Assembly: GCF_022095675.1 (NCBI RefSeq)
Contig: NZ_JAHYSG010000094.1
Coordinates: 1 to 48,129 of the forward strand
From: Dactylosporangium sp. AC04546
GTDB lineage: Bacteria > Actinomycetota > Actinomycetes > Mycobacteriales > Micromonosporaceae
Reading direction: 5' to 3'
DNA: 48,129 bases
The notes beneath the pieces are model-generated. The model made no database searches. It was not told where the DNA came from and saw nothing but the letters and a program-made list of their open reading frames with translations. Shown here piece after piece: positions 24,765-34,016 of the stretch. The position numbers and the translations under genes are program-made. Position 1 is the first letter of the stretch. Each line of letters opens with the position of its first letter.

Positions 24765-26084
24765 TCACGGGTTGGCCTTCTGGAGGGCTGCCGCCGCGTC
24801 GTCCTGCGCGGCCTTCATCGCCTCCGCGGGCGTGGCCTTGCCGAAGACGACGTCCTCGACGTGCTTCTGGATGGCCTGCGACATCTGCTCACCACCGAGC
24901 ACGGTGGGGAACGGCGTGGCGTTCGGCAGCTGCTCGACGTACACCTTGAGGAAGGGGTCGGACAGCGCGGCCTCGTGCGCCTTGAGGTCGCTGTTGCGGC
25001 TCGGCAGGATCCCCATCGACATGAGCACATCGGCCATGGCGGAGGAGCCGTTCTTGCCGGACTCGGGTCCGTTGAGCCACGCCAGGAACTCCCACGCCGC
25101 GTCCTGCTTGGCCTGGGTCGCCTTCGCGTTGACCATCGTGAGCCAGGAGTAGGAGATGGCCGACGACTTCGTGCCGGACGGACCGACGGGCACCGGGGCA
25201 ACGCCGACATCGGCGTACTTGTCGCCCATGGCCTGCTTGAGCGAACCCTGCCACCAGTTCGCCATGATGATCATTCCGGTCTTGCCGTTGACGAAGTTGT
25301 CCAGGTATGGCCCTGTCGTGTTGGCGTTGGCCTGACCCATCGTCGCCACGGTGGACTTCGCGTCCACCAGCCGCTTGTACAGGTCAGCCGCCGCCGCCAC
25401 CTTGGGATCCGTGAGCTGCGGGGTGGTCCCGTTGAGCAGCTGCCCACCGTTGGAGGCGACGAGCGACAGGAACGGGTGCACGACGCCGGCCGGCCAGCTC
25501 GTGATGACACCGAATCCCTGCTGGTCGCCCTTGGTCAGCTTCGCCGCGTCGGCCTCGAGCTCCGCCCATGTCGCCGGCGGTGCGGCGATGCCCGCGTCGG
25601 CGAACATCTTCTTGTTGTAGTTCAGCGCGTAGAGGTCGACCTCGTTCGGGTACCCGTACGCCTTCCCGCCCTTGGTCACGTCCTCGACGAGATTGGCCGG
25701 CCAGTTCGCCTTCAGGTCGGCGGCCTTGGCGTCCGGCGCGGGCGCGGCGATTCCATCGCGTACCAGCTCCGGCAACCAGAGGTCGTAGATGCTCGCGATC
25801 GTGGGCCCACTCGGCGACGAGCCCTGTGTGCGCAGCGTGCTGAGCAGGTTCGCGAACGGCACCGCACGGATCTGCACGTCGACGTTCGGGTGTGCCTTCT
25901 CGAAGACCGCAGCGGCGTCCTCGAGCATCTTGACCTGATCGGGCGCCCAGTGCGTCAGGAACGTCACGGTCTGCTTGCCGCCACCACCGCCGGCGTCGTC
26001 ACCACAACCAGCGGCGCTTGCCAAGAGCACAGCCGCAGCGCCGCCCGCCAGCAGTCGCAGCAGTCGGGATCGGCTCACCCTCAT
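24765..26084 (-). CDS. Sugar ABC transporter substrate-binding lipoprotein
   Basis: A 439-aa extracellular solute-binding protein of the family-1 (MalE/CUT1) type. A signal peptide ends in the lipobox SAAGC with Cys27, so the protein is lipid-anchored on the outer face of the membrane. Typical features are TVTFLTHWAPDQ at the start of the mature domain, PNEVDLYALNYNKKMFADAG in the middle and MIIMANWWQGS. The substrate is not readable from sequence; the ROK kinase, SIS protein and UTRA regulator favour an amino sugar or oligosaccharide. The ATG has a GGGAGG site 5 bases upstream. It is the first gene of the operon. Confidence 0.93.
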   Translation of the reverse strand: MRVSRSRLLRLLAGGAAAVLLASAAGCGDDAGGGGGKQTVTFLTHWAPDQVKMLEDAAAVFEKAHPNVDVQIRAVPFANLLSTLRTQGSSPSGPTIASIYDLWLPELVRDGIAAPAPDAKAADLKANWPANLVEDVTKGGKAYGYPNEVDLYALNYNKKMFADAGIAAPPATWAELEADAAKLTKGDQQGFGVITSWPAGVVHPFLSLVASNGGQLLNGTTPQLTDPKVAAAADLYKRLVDAKSTVATMGQANANTTGPYLDNFVNGKTGMIIMANWWQGSLKQAMGDKYADVGVAPVPVGPSGTKSSAISYSWLTMVNAKATQAKQDAAWEFLAWLNGPESGKNGSSAMADVLMSMGILPSRNSDLKAHEAALSDPFLKVYVEQLPNATPFPTVLGGEQMSQAIQKHVEDVVFGKATPAEAMKAAQDDAAAALQKANP

Positions 26085-26100
26085 GTCGCCTCCCTCATTG

Positions 26101-26139
26101 CCAACAAGTTGTTAGGTTGGCAGGACGTTATAACAACTT
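26101..26139 (-). promoter_or_regulatory. Operator/promoter of the sugar operon (inverted repeat)
   Basis: AAGTTGTTA (26106-26114) and its exact complement TAACAACTT (26131-26139) form a 9-bp inverted repeat separated by 16 bases. The left copy sits in the smaller palindrome AACAAGTTGTT (26103-26113); the right overlaps GTTATAAC (26127-26134). On the minus strand TTGTTA and TAACAA, 16 bases apart, could be the -35 and -10 boxes, putting transcription start about 18 bases before the ATG. A repressor bound here would cover the promoter. The operon's own GntR protein is the obvious candidate. Confidence 0.6.
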
Positions 26140-26611
26140 CCAGCGCGGGCAAACCCCCGAGATTGTTGCGGTTGGATCTCGGCCGGCGCTGGTTACCCAC
26201 CGAGGCTGACCAGCACCGCCGGCACATCGGCCTCAACCGGGCACCACAAGACAGCGAGCCACGCCGCCCACCGCTCTCGCAACCACCCCGCGAAGCACGA
26301 GCAGCGATTGGCGGTGGCCCCGTCCCGGTTCCAGCTTGTTGTCCCGGTCTTGTCTCTGCTGAGGGAACTCGGTCAATGTCCAATCAAGCGGTGACTTCCC
26401 GTGACGCAGTCGGCACGCGGAGCCGCGAGATTTGCCGCTCGCCGATGCGCTGACGCTGCGTGCCGGCGTTGTAACGATGGCATTCGTGCAGCTCAACCGC
26501 TCATTTCCGCGGGACCGTAACGATTTGGAGGCCGCCTCCGCTGATCTTAGTAGGAATGCCTACATCAATGCGGCAATCAGCTGGTCGGGTTGCCGGCAAA
26601 GGGAGTCAAGG
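26140..26611. other. Intergenic region before the haloperoxidase gene
   Basis: With the operator, this makes a 527-base gap between divergent genes. I see no coding frame with good third-position GC. GTAACGAT occurs twice in direct orientation (26471-26478 and 26517-26524), a possible regulatory repeat upstream of the haloperoxidase gene. The base composition is less GC-rich than the flanking genes. Confidence 0.3.
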
Positions 26612-27898
26612 ATGACAAGTCAGGTACGCACGCGCCGCAAATTCGTGTGCGCAGCTGTCGCCGGTATCCTCGCCGCCGGGTCACCGGTAGCGTTCGGCAC
26701 CTCTTCCGCATACGCAGCGGACACCGCCACATCCACCAATGCCGTCATTGTCTGGGACCGTAACGCGCAGACCGCGATCTGGGACGTGGCCGGCCAGCAG
26801 CCACAGGTCCAGGCGCGCAGCTTCGCGATGGTCCACGGCGCCGTCTACGACGCCGTCAACGCCATCGCCGGCAAGCCGTACCAGCCGTATCTCAGCGCAC
26901 CGTCGACCAACGGGCGCGAGTCGGTGGACGCGGCGGTCGGCACCGCGGCCTTCCAGGTGCTCAGCTACCTGTTCCCGGCCCAGCAGGCCCGGCTCCAGAC
27001 GCAGTACGACGACTGGCTGGCCACGATCTCGCCCGGCAACGCGAAGCGGTCCGGGATCACCGTGGGCAGCCAGACCGCCGCCGCGATGATCAGCGCGCGG
27101 CAGAACGACGGTGCCTTCGCCAACGTGAGCTGGCCGGTCGGCACCCAGCCCGGGCAGTGGCGGCCCACCCCGCCGCCCTTCGCCAACGACGGGGCCTGGG
27201 TCGCCTACCTCAAGCCGTTCCTCATCCCCAGCGTGTCGATGTTCCGCACGACGGGGCCGGTGGCGCTCACGAGCGACCAGTACGCGCGGGACTTCAACGA
27301 GGTCAAGGCCATCGGCGCGGCGAACAGCACGATCCGGACCCAGGACCAGACCGAGGCCGCGATCTGGTGGCACGACCGGCACCTCGGCGAGTGGGAGATC
27401 AAGCGCCAGCTCGCCACGACCCAGCGGCTCAGCGCGCTGGGGACGGCGCGCATGTTCGCGATGGTCGACCTCGCGGAGGCCGACGCCACGGCCGCCTGCT
27501 ACAACGAGAAGGCAGCCTGGATGTTCTGGCGGCCGGTCACCGCGATCCAGCAGGCCGACACCGACGGCAACGCGGCCACCGACGCCGACACCGCCTGGAT
27601 GCCGCTGCTCGTCACTCCCCCGCACCCGGACTTCACGTCCGGACACACCTGCTTCACCGCGGCGAGCATGTCGGCCCTGAAGTACTTCTTCGGCCGCGAT
27701 GACATCCCGTTCAGCGCGTACAGCGAGCAGTCTGGCACCACGCGGCACTTCTCGAGCTTCACCGGCGCCATCGACGAGGTCATCGAGGCCCGGATCTGGG
27801 GCGGCATCCACACCCGCACCGCCGACGTCGAGGGCGCGAAGATCGGTGCACAGGTCACGGACTACATGATCGCGAACTACTTCCGCCCACGGCGGTAA
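26612..27898 (+). CDS. Secreted vanadium-dependent haloperoxidase / PAP2-like protein
   Basis: A 428-aa exported protein with a long signal peptide (basic RTRRK, cleavage near SAYAAD). The three vanadate/phosphate-binding motifs are all present: K300-x6-R307-P308, S343-G344-H345 within PHPDFTSGH, and R394-x5-H400 in ARIWGGIHTRTAD. The family includes acid phosphatases and haloperoxidases that use vanadate to oxidise halides; which activity applies cannot be decided. The ATG at 26612 has GGGAG 6 bases upstream; the open frame to 26432 lacks a ribosome site. A strong terminator follows. Confidence 0.9.
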   Translation: MTSQVRTRRKFVCAAVAGILAAGSPVAFGTSSAYAADTATSTNAVIVWDRNAQTAIWDVAGQQPQVQARSFAMVHGAVYDAVNAIAGKPYQPYLSAPSTNGRESVDAAVGTAAFQVLSYLFPAQQARLQTQYDDWLATISPGNAKRSGITVGSQTAAAMISARQNDGAFANVSWPVGTQPGQWRPTPPPFANDGAWVAYLKPFLIPSVSMFRTTGPVALTSDQYARDFNEVKAIGAANSTIRTQDQTEAAIWWHDRHLGEWEIKRQLATTQRLSALGTARMFAMVDLAEADATAACYNEKAAWMFWRPVTAIQQADTDGNAATDADTAWMPLLVTPPHPDFTSGHTCFTAASMSALKYFFGRDDIPFSAYSEQSGTTRHFSSFTGAIDEVIEARIWGGIHTRTADVEGAKIGAQVTDYMIANYFRPRR

Positions 27899-27916
27899 CC
27901 CTCCCGGCATGACCCT

Positions 27917-27961
27917 GATGCCCGGCCCGAGCGTCCATCGCCGACGCTCGGACCGGGCATC
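27917..27961 (+). terminator. Hairpin terminator after the haloperoxidase gene
   Basis: A 19-bp inverted repeat with one mismatch (arms 27917-27935 and 27943-27961) has a 7-base loop and begins 19 bases after the stop codon. Only a short TT follows. Confidence 0.8.
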
Positions 27962-28101
27962 TTGCCATTCCAGGACGAAACCGCCGCCGGAGCTCCGCTG
28001 AAGGGGCACGACATCCGCGCATAAGACCGTGTACCAAGCTCACGCAGTGAGGTACAAGGTAGGGAACAGCCGGTTCAGGTTTCGCAAACGGAGGGGGTCT
28101 C

Positions 28102-28512
28102 TTGGCGACTGACGGACTTCTTCCTGCCGGGTCGGACCCGCCGGGCCAGCTTCCGGCAAGTCCGCTTCAGCCGGGGTCGTTCGAGTCCGAATGGACCGTG
28201 CCGTTGTCGCATGTGTCGCGCCCAGTGCGGCCGGCGAGCATCGCGATCGGCGCCGGGATAGCCCTCGCCGGTCAGGTGGTCGCCACCGGTGTGGGTCTGT
28301 CCGTGATGATGTCCGGACTTTTCACCATGCTGGGCTTCTACGTGATGATCGAGTTCCTCCTCCAGGTTGTGCTTATGTTCGGCGTCGTTATCGCCGGTGG
28401 CAACTGGCTCAGCCGGCCGCACCTGGATCGGGGGATTGGCATCGGTCTGATCTGCGGATGGCCACTCGGCGTGGTCGGCTTCCTCGGGGTGTCCGCCGTG
28501 GTACTGGGGTAA
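28102..28512 (+). CDS. Small membrane protein, function unknown
   Basis: A 136-aa protein with a 40-residue Pro/Ser-rich N-terminus and three or four hydrophobic segments from residue 44 onward (for example IAIGAGIALAGQVVATGVGL and a last one ending VSAVVLG). I do not recognise it. The start is TTG with an excellent GGAGGGGG site 5 bases upstream. A perfect hairpin lies 53 bases after the stop, so it is probably a single-gene transcript. Confidence 0.65.
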   Translation: MATDGLLPAGSDPPGQLPASPLQPGSFESEWTVPLSHVSRPVRPASIAIGAGIALAGQVVATGVGLSVMMSGLFTMLGFYVMIEFLLQVVLMFGVVIAGGNWLSRPHLDRGIGIGLICGWPLGVVGFLGVSAVVLG

Positions 28513-28565
28513 CGACCCTGGTCTGCGTACCTTGCCTGCGATGGTGTGGATCTCTATCTTGATGG

Positions 28566-28589
28566 AACGCCGGGCTGTTGCCCGGCGTT
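28566..28589 (+). terminator. Hairpin after the small membrane protein gene
   Basis: A perfect 10-bp stem (AACGCCGGGC / GCCCGGCGTT) with a TGTT loop. It lies 53 bases past the stop codon and 29 bases before the next start, so it could also fold in the leader of the following gene. Confidence 0.6.
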
Positions 28590-28617
28590 CAGCGTGATCG
28601 ACCATGAAGCGGGGAAA

Positions 28618-31053
28618 ATGCGCACCATTCGTGGCTTGATAATCGGCGCCGTCGCACTAATGCTTTCGTCCACCGTGTTGCCCGGTACCGCTCAAGCGGC
28701 GGCCGAGGCGCCCGCGGCCCCGTACACGGCCTTCACGATGCACCTCGAGGGCTGGTCTGTCGACGGCAGCTTCTCCTACGAGGCGTCCCGCAACACGCTC
28801 CAAGTCTTTCAGCAGGACCCGAACGGCTATGCGCTGAGCATGTCCGGCTCCACCAGCGGCCATTGGCACAGCCTGAACGTGTCCCCGCCGATCGGGACCC
28901 GGTTCACCGCCGGGCAGTCGTACTCGATCGGGCCCGGCTGGAGCCCGGTACCGTCAGCGACTGTGTTCAATGTCAGTGGCGACGGGCGGGGCTGCGAATT
29001 TGCCGCACACGGCACGCTGACCGTCAGCCAGGCGGATTACGACGACGCGACGGGGAAGTTCACCGCGTTCGCGGCGAGCTACTCGCTTCCCTGTTTGAGC
29101 GACTCGGTGGTCAAGGGTGAGATCCGCTTCCAGTCCAGCATCGGCTACAAGGCCACCGACAGCCGGGAGTACCGGTTGCAGCTGGGGCAGCAGCCGGCGG
29201 GTCAGGTGGGCACGCCGAAGGACATCACCGTCGAGGTGAACGGAACGCAGCCGACCACCTTCGGCACGGCCTCGCTGTCCGGGACGAACCCGGGCGCATT
29301 CCAGATCTCGGCGAACACCTGCTCCGGCAAGACCCTCTCCTACGGCGAGACCTGCAAGCTGACCATCACGCCGAAGGCGACGGCGCTCGGCGCGCAGACA
29401 GCACTGCTGACCCTGGTCGAGGACTCGACCGCGGGCAGGGTCGTCCAACTGCTGTCGCTGACCGGTTTCGATCCGCGCGACGCCACGGTCTACTGGCCGT
29501 ACTTCGAATTCGACTGGGTCACGGCATACGACACGTCGGCGCCCAAAACCGTGACAGTGACCGGGGCGAGCGACCTGCCGATCACCTTCGGCAAAGCGTC
29601 GATCACCGGCACGAACCCGGCCTGGTTCAAGGTCACGGACGACGGCTGCTCCCTCAAGACGCTGGCCAAGGGGCAGACCTGCTCGATGACCGCGGTCGCG
29701 CGGCCGGCCGCGAGCGAGCCGGGTGATGCGCTGATCTCCCTGCCCGACGACAGCTTCGCCGGATCGACACAGATCCCCCTGGCCGTCAACGGATTCAACG
29801 ATGACCGTGGCACCTACTACACGGTGCCGCCCCGCCGCATCATGGACACCCGTTCGGGCGCGGGTGCGCCGAGGGGCGCGGTCGGTTCCGGCGGTGTGGT
29901 GAGCCTGCAGGTCGGTGTGCCCTCGGATGCCTCGGCGGTCGTGCTGAACGTGACCGTCACCGAGGCCGCCGGCCCGGGTTACGTCACGGTCTACCCGAGC
30001 GGCGTGGCCCGCCCGACGGCCTCCTCGCTCAACTACGTCAAGGGCTGGACCGGGGCGAACTCGGTCACCGTGAAGGTCGGCGCCAACGGCAAGGTGGACT
30101 TCTACAACGCCGGCGGCCCGGCACACCTCATCGCTGACGTCTACGGCTACTACTCGAAGGGCCATGACCGGTTCATGACCGGTTGCCCGGGCTGCGGGCA
30201 GTACCACCCGCTGGCCCAGCCGGTCCGACTGGCCGACACCCGCGACTGGGGGGCTGGCCGCGTCCCGGCCGGCCACTACATCAACGCCGTCGCCTCGTGG
30301 AACACCACCATCAACCCCCGCGTTCGCGCGTTCGCGGTCAACATCACGGCCACCGCGCCAACCGGAGGCGGCTACCTGACCGCCTGGAACGGCTACGCAG
30401 GCGGCCTGCCCAACACCTCGACGCTGAACTACACGGCAAACGCCACAGTGCCGAACTTCGCCGTGGTCCCGACAACGCCCTGCAATGACTGCGGCACCGC
30501 CACCGGGCTGCCGTCGATCGGCGTCTACAGCAGCACCAACGCGCACATCATCGTCGACATCGTCGGCTTCTACGACGACAGTTCGCTGCCCGGCGGGCTG
30601 CGGTTCGAGCCGGTCGTGCCCTCGCGGATCGCGGACACCCGCAGCGGGCAGGGCTGGCCCTCGCGACTCGGACCCGCAGCCACAGCGTCGATCACGGCAC
30701 CCAGCTCGGTCGCGAACATCGACACGCGGGCGCTGGCCACGAACGTGACCGCCGTCCTCCCGACCACCGCCACGTACCTGACGGTCTGGCCGAGCGGCAG
30801 CGGAAGGCCCGGCACGTCCAACCTCAACCCGACCGCCGGGTCGGTCGTGCCCAACGCGGTACAGACCATGATCGGCGCGGACAAGAAGTTCAACGTCTTC
30901 AACGCCGGCGGCTACTGCGACGTCGTCGTGGACGTCGTCGGCACCTTCTACCAGTACCCGCCCTCCACGCCGTCCGGCTGGAGCACCTCCACGACAGACC
31001 CGGCACTGGTGACACCGGCAGCAAAATCACCGGCACAGACCAAGCAGCTCTAG
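28618..31053 (+). CDS. Large secreted beta-repeat protein (paralogue A)
   Basis: An 811-aa exported protein. A signal peptide (residues 1-28, ending AQAAAEAP) is followed by an N-terminal beta domain with Cys pairs, then two choice-of-anchor/ASH-like Ig modules (about 195-290 and 300-395, each with a Cys pair around a GKTLSYGETC-type motif). Three beta repeats follow, each opening RxxDTR (near residues 405, 536 and 670) and ending D(V/I)xGxY. This repeat is common on actinobacterial secreted enzymes; here no catalytic domain is seen. No sortase signal or membrane anchor is present. A surface or matrix binding role is inference. The ATG at 28618 replaces an earlier in-frame ATG that would bury the signal peptide. 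Confidence 0.82.
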   Translation: MRTIRGLIIGAVALMLSSTVLPGTAQAAAEAPAAPYTAFTMHLEGWSVDGSFSYEASRNTLQVFQQDPNGYALSMSGSTSGHWHSLNVSPPIGTRFTAGQSYSIGPGWSPVPSATVFNVSGDGRGCEFAAHGTLTVSQADYDDATGKFTAFAASYSLPCLSDSVVKGEIRFQSSIGYKATDSREYRLQLGQQPAGQVGTPKDITVEVNGTQPTTFGTASLSGTNPGAFQISANTCSGKTLSYGETCKLTITPKATALGAQTALLTLVEDSTAGRVVQLLSLTGFDPRDATVYWPYFEFDWVTAYDTSAPKTVTVTGASDLPITFGKASITGTNPAWFKVTDDGCSLKTLAKGQTCSMTAVARPAASEPGDALISLPDDSFAGSTQIPLAVNGFNDDRGTYYTVPPRRIMDTRSGAGAPRGAVGSGGVVSLQVGVPSDASAVVLNVTVTEAAGPGYVTVYPSGVARPTASSLNYVKGWTGANSVTVKVGANGKVDFYNAGGPAHLIADVYGYYSKGHDRFMTGCPGCGQYHPLAQPVRLADTRDWGAGRVPAGHYINAVASWNTTINPRVRAFAVNITATAPTGGGYLTAWNGYAGGLPNTSTLNYTANATVPNFAVVPTTPCNDCGTATGLPSIGVYSSTNAHIIVDIVGFYDDSSLPGGLRFEPVVPSRIADTRSGQGWPSRLGPAATASITAPSSVANIDTRALATNVTAVLPTTATYLTVWPSGSGRPGTSNLNPTAGSVVPNAVQTMIGADKKFNVFNAGGYCDVVVDVVGTFYQYPPSTPSGWSTSTTDPALVTPAAKSPAQTKQL

Positions 31054-31066
31054 GACGTACCACCTG

Positions 31067-31108
31067 CACCACCGCCAGCCGGCGATAGTGCGCCGGCTGG
31101 CGGTGGTG
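31067..31108. terminator. Shared bidirectional terminator, perfect 18-bp inverted repeat
   Basis: Arms 31067-31084 and 31091-31108 pair perfectly around the loop ATAGTG. The hairpin sits in the 61-base gap between two convergent paralogous genes and probably terminates both. Confidence 0.85.
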
Positions 31109-31114
31109 GCGGGG

Positions 31115-33187
31115 CTAACTGTGGATGTAGCGGTACGGCGCTCGGGCGGTCGGCGCCTTGTCTGCCGTAGACCCGCCGTCAGCTTGCGCGCCGGCTTGTA
31201 GCGGATACGGATAGAAGTCGAACCGGCCGGCCACGTCGACGACGACGTCGACGTTGGATCCGCCGTTGTAGACGTTGTACTTGTTGCCCGGTCCGAGCGG
31301 CACGAATGCCGCGTTCGGCCGGACCTCGTAGGGGGCCAGGTTGAGGTTGCTGGCCCACGGGCGGGGCTGGCCGCTCTCCCACGCGGTCAGGTAGGTCGGC
31401 CCACCGCCGTTGTTGACGCCGGTGATGTTGGCGACCAGCGCAAAGGTCTCGTCCACCGCCGCTGGTGCCGGTGCGGTGAGGGTGGCGGTGCTGGCCGGGC
31501 CCAGCGTGCCGGCCCCACCCAGCCTACTGCGGGTGTCGGCGATACGCGTCGGGGTCAGCGGGTGGAAGCGCATGCCCGGGCCGATCTGCGAGTCGTCGAA
31601 GAATCCGACGATGTCGACCACGACGTGCGTCGCGAACCCGGAGCCGTTGTAGACGCCGATCATCGGCATCCCGTAGCAGCTCGGGTCCAACGTGCAGGAA
31701 CTGATCGGTACGACGGCGAAGTTCGGCACCACGGCACCGGCCGTGAAGTTCAGTGTCGACGCGAGCGGCGGGTCGTACATGCCGTTCCACGCCGTCAGGT
31801 ACCCACTCGACTTCGGGCTCACCGCGGTGATGTTGACCGCGAGCGCCCGCACGTGCGGGTTGAGGGTGTCGTAGTCGACCACCACCGGCAGGTAGTAGCC
31901 GCCGGGCAGCGGCCCGCCCCATCCCGGTTCGCGGGTGTCGGCCAGCCGCACGGTGTCGTGCGGCTGGTACTGCCCGCCGTCACCATTGAGGGTGTTGTCC
32001 GCGCTTTGGTAGAAGCCCAGGACGTCGGCGATGACATCCACCGAGCCACCCGCGTTGTAGATGTTGACCTTCCCGTTTGCGCCCAACGGCACCGTCACCG
32101 AGTTGGCGCCGGTCCAGCCGGCCGTGAAGTTGAGGTTGGACGCCGTCGGCACGGCGGATCCCGACGGGTACGCCGTGAGGTACGACGCGGACGTCGGGTT
32201 GGTGACGGTCACGTTGAGCACCACCGCCGAGACGCCGATCGGGGGTACCCAGGCGACGTTGGCGACCTGCAGCGACAGCGACTGCTTCGCTCCGAGCTTG
32301 CCCTTCGGCGCACCGGTTCCCATGCGGGTGTCGAGGATCCGCGTAGGGCCGAGCGGGAAGAAGTTGCCCTTCGCCGTCTTGTGACCGTAGGAAGTCAGGG
32401 GCACCGTGCGGTACCCGATGGAGCTGTTGTCGGCAATCTTGAGCGTCGCCAGCAGGTCACCCACCACCTGCGGCTTGCTGTACACGCTGACCGAGCAGGT
32501 CTGCCCGTAGGCCAGCGTCTTGCCGGTGCAGCCGTTGGCACCGACACCGAACGAACTCGCCGCCGCGCCCTCGATCGTGAGCGCACCGGGCTTCAGCGCG
32601 CCACTGCCGACACTGGTGAACGTCACCGTCTGCGCCGCCGACTGCAGACCGAGTCCCGTGGACAGGAGCCCGAGTGACGTCTGGTCCTGCAGCCCGTCGA
32701 CGTAACCATCAGCCGAATGCCAGCGGATCTCGCCCCAGACGCAGCCCGTCTGGTGGTACCACAACGCGAGCGAGGTGATCTTGCCCGCGCTGTCCCGGCT
32801 GACCGACTTGATGGTGATCGTCCCGTCCTCGCCGCACGACTGACCGTCGCCGAAGACGTCCAGGCCATACTTACCGTCCGTGCCGACGCCACGATTCGTC
32901 GGGTACGTGCCGGGTGCGAACTTCTGCCCCGGCTGGCTGGTGATCAGGGCACTCCAGTTGTGTTCAGCCGAGGCGGCATCGAGGAAGACCACCTCGCTGC
33001 CCGAGTCACTGGTTGACTGTTGGATCGAGAACTGAGGACCGCTGCCGTCGAAAAGCAGGCTGTGCCTGCCGTTGATGGTGAACACGTCGTACGGGGCGAC
33101 CGGAGCCGCACCCACCTGCCCTGGAAGTGCGACTGCACCGAGAGCGACTGCTCCGAGTACAGCCATGACTGTGCGCAATAGGCGCAT
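31115..33187 (-). CDS. Large secreted beta-repeat protein (paralogue B)
   Basis: A 690-aa relative of the converging 811-aa protein. Signal peptide (about 1-27, ending VGAAP), N-terminal beta domain, one ASH-like Ig module with GKTLAYGQTC (two in the paralogue), then three RxxDTR beta repeats starting near residues 282, 414 and 546. The two proteins share segments such as GWTGANSVTV and the GYLTAWNG motif, so they arose by duplication and inversion or by gain and loss of an Ig module. The ATG has GGGGAG upstream. Function is unknown; an adhesin or carbohydrate-binding role is possible. Confidence 0.82.
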   Translation of the reverse strand: MRLLRTVMAVLGAVALGAVALPGQVGAAPVAPYDVFTINGRHSLLFDGSGPQFSIQQSTSDSGSEVVFLDAASAEHNWSALITSQPGQKFAPGTYPTNRGVGTDGKYGLDVFGDGQSCGEDGTITIKSVSRDSAGKITSLALWYHQTGCVWGEIRWHSADGYVDGLQDQTSLGLLSTGLGLQSAAQTVTFTSVGSGALKPGALTIEGAAASSFGVGANGCTGKTLAYGQTCSVSVYSKPQVVGDLLATLKIADNSSIGYRTVPLTSYGHKTAKGNFFPLGPTRILDTRMGTGAPKGKLGAKQSLSLQVANVAWVPPIGVSAVVLNVTVTNPTSASYLTAYPSGSAVPTASNLNFTAGWTGANSVTVPLGANGKVNIYNAGGSVDVIADVLGFYQSADNTLNGDGGQYQPHDTVRLADTREPGWGGPLPGGYYLPVVVDYDTLNPHVRALAVNITAVSPKSSGYLTAWNGMYDPPLASTLNFTAGAVVPNFAVVPISSCTLDPSCYGMPMIGVYNGSGFATHVVVDIVGFFDDSQIGPGMRFHPLTPTRIADTRSRLGGAGTLGPASTATLTAPAPAAVDETFALVANITGVNNGGGPTYLTAWESGQPRPWASNLNLAPYEVRPNAAFVPLGPGNKYNVYNGGSNVDVVVDVAGRFDFYPYPLQAGAQADGGSTADKAPTARAPYRYIHS

Positions 33188-33290
33188 GTGACTCCCCGTC
33201 TTGCGTCGTCACTGATGCGAATCGGATGCACGTTATCGATCATGCTCGCACTGTCACAAGTGGACTTTTCGGCAATCCACCCGGCCCACC

Positions 33291-34016
33291 TCAGATCGCG
33301 TCAATACCGGTCAGGCCGGCAGCGCTGAGGGTGTCAGCCCATCCGGCGACCTGCTCCGGTGTGGCCTCTGGCCAGCGCCGGCCGGCGGCTCGTACGCCGT
33401 GCTGGCGGAAGCCGATGACCTTGACCCGGATGCCGGCGTCAACGTCGCGGAGCCAGGCCGCCGTCGCCGTGAGGGTCCGGTCGTCGTCGTTCACGCCGGG
33501 AATGAGCAGCAGGCGTACCTCGTGCAGCTTGCCGTGTGCCGCGAGGTGGCGGATCGAGTGCAGCACGTGGTCGTTGGGGCGGCCGGTCAGGCGGATGTGC
33601 AGGTCTGGGTCGAGGGCCTTGAGGTCGATCATCGCCTTGTCCAGCACCGGCAGCAGGGTGTCCCAGACCGAGCGTGGCGCATCGCCGTTGCTGTCGACGT
33701 ACCGGGTCAATCGGGCCAGCTGCTCGTTCTCGTGCAGGGCGGCGAAGAAGTCGCGCAGGAACTCGGACTGCCGGGTGGCCTCTCCGCCTGAGACGGTGAC
33801 GCCGGACAGGAACGGTGCCGTCGCGCGTACCTGCGCGACGAGCTCGGGCACCGTGCGCCAGCGCGCCGCGCGCGACCCGGCCGGGATGGTGTGCGGGTTG
33901 TGGCAGGCCAGGCAGTTGAAGTCGCAGCCCTGCAGGAACACCACGAACCGGTTGCCCGGGCCGTCGACGGCGGAGAAGCGGATGACGTCAGCGATCAGGC
34001 CGCGGGTTGCGCTCAT
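33291..34016 (-). CDS. yjjW: Radical SAM activase of a glycyl-radical enzyme (YjjW-like)
   Basis: A 241-aa radical SAM protein. Cys31, Cys35 and Cys38 (GCDFNCLACHN) bind the 4Fe-4S cluster, and TVSGGEAT matches the SAM-binding GGE motif. It would install the glycyl radical on the neighbouring YjjI-like enzyme. Its size is that of a minimal activase; the extra ferredoxin-like insert found in several activases, including the E. coli YjjW type, is not visible. The ATG lies inside the partner's 3' end (29-base overlap), so the two are translationally coupled. Confidence 0.9.
   Translation of the reverse strand: MSATRGLIADVIRFSAVDGPGNRFVVFLQGCDFNCLACHNPHTIPAGSRAARWRTVPELVAQVRATAPFLSGVTVSGGEATRQSEFLRDFFAALHENEQLARLTRYVDSNGDAPRSVWDTLLPVLDKAMIDLKALDPDLHIRLTGRPNDHVLHSIRHLAAHGKLHEVRLLLIPGVNDDDRTLTATAAWLRDVDAGIRVKVIGFRQHGVRAAGRRWPEATPEQVAGWADTLSAAGLTGIDAI

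Noticed and set aside
24765..26084. A missing ABC ATPase gene taken as a broken transporter
   Set aside because: Sugar importers of this type in actinomycetes commonly rely on a shared ATPase encoded elsewhere, and the two permeases have intact EAA loops.
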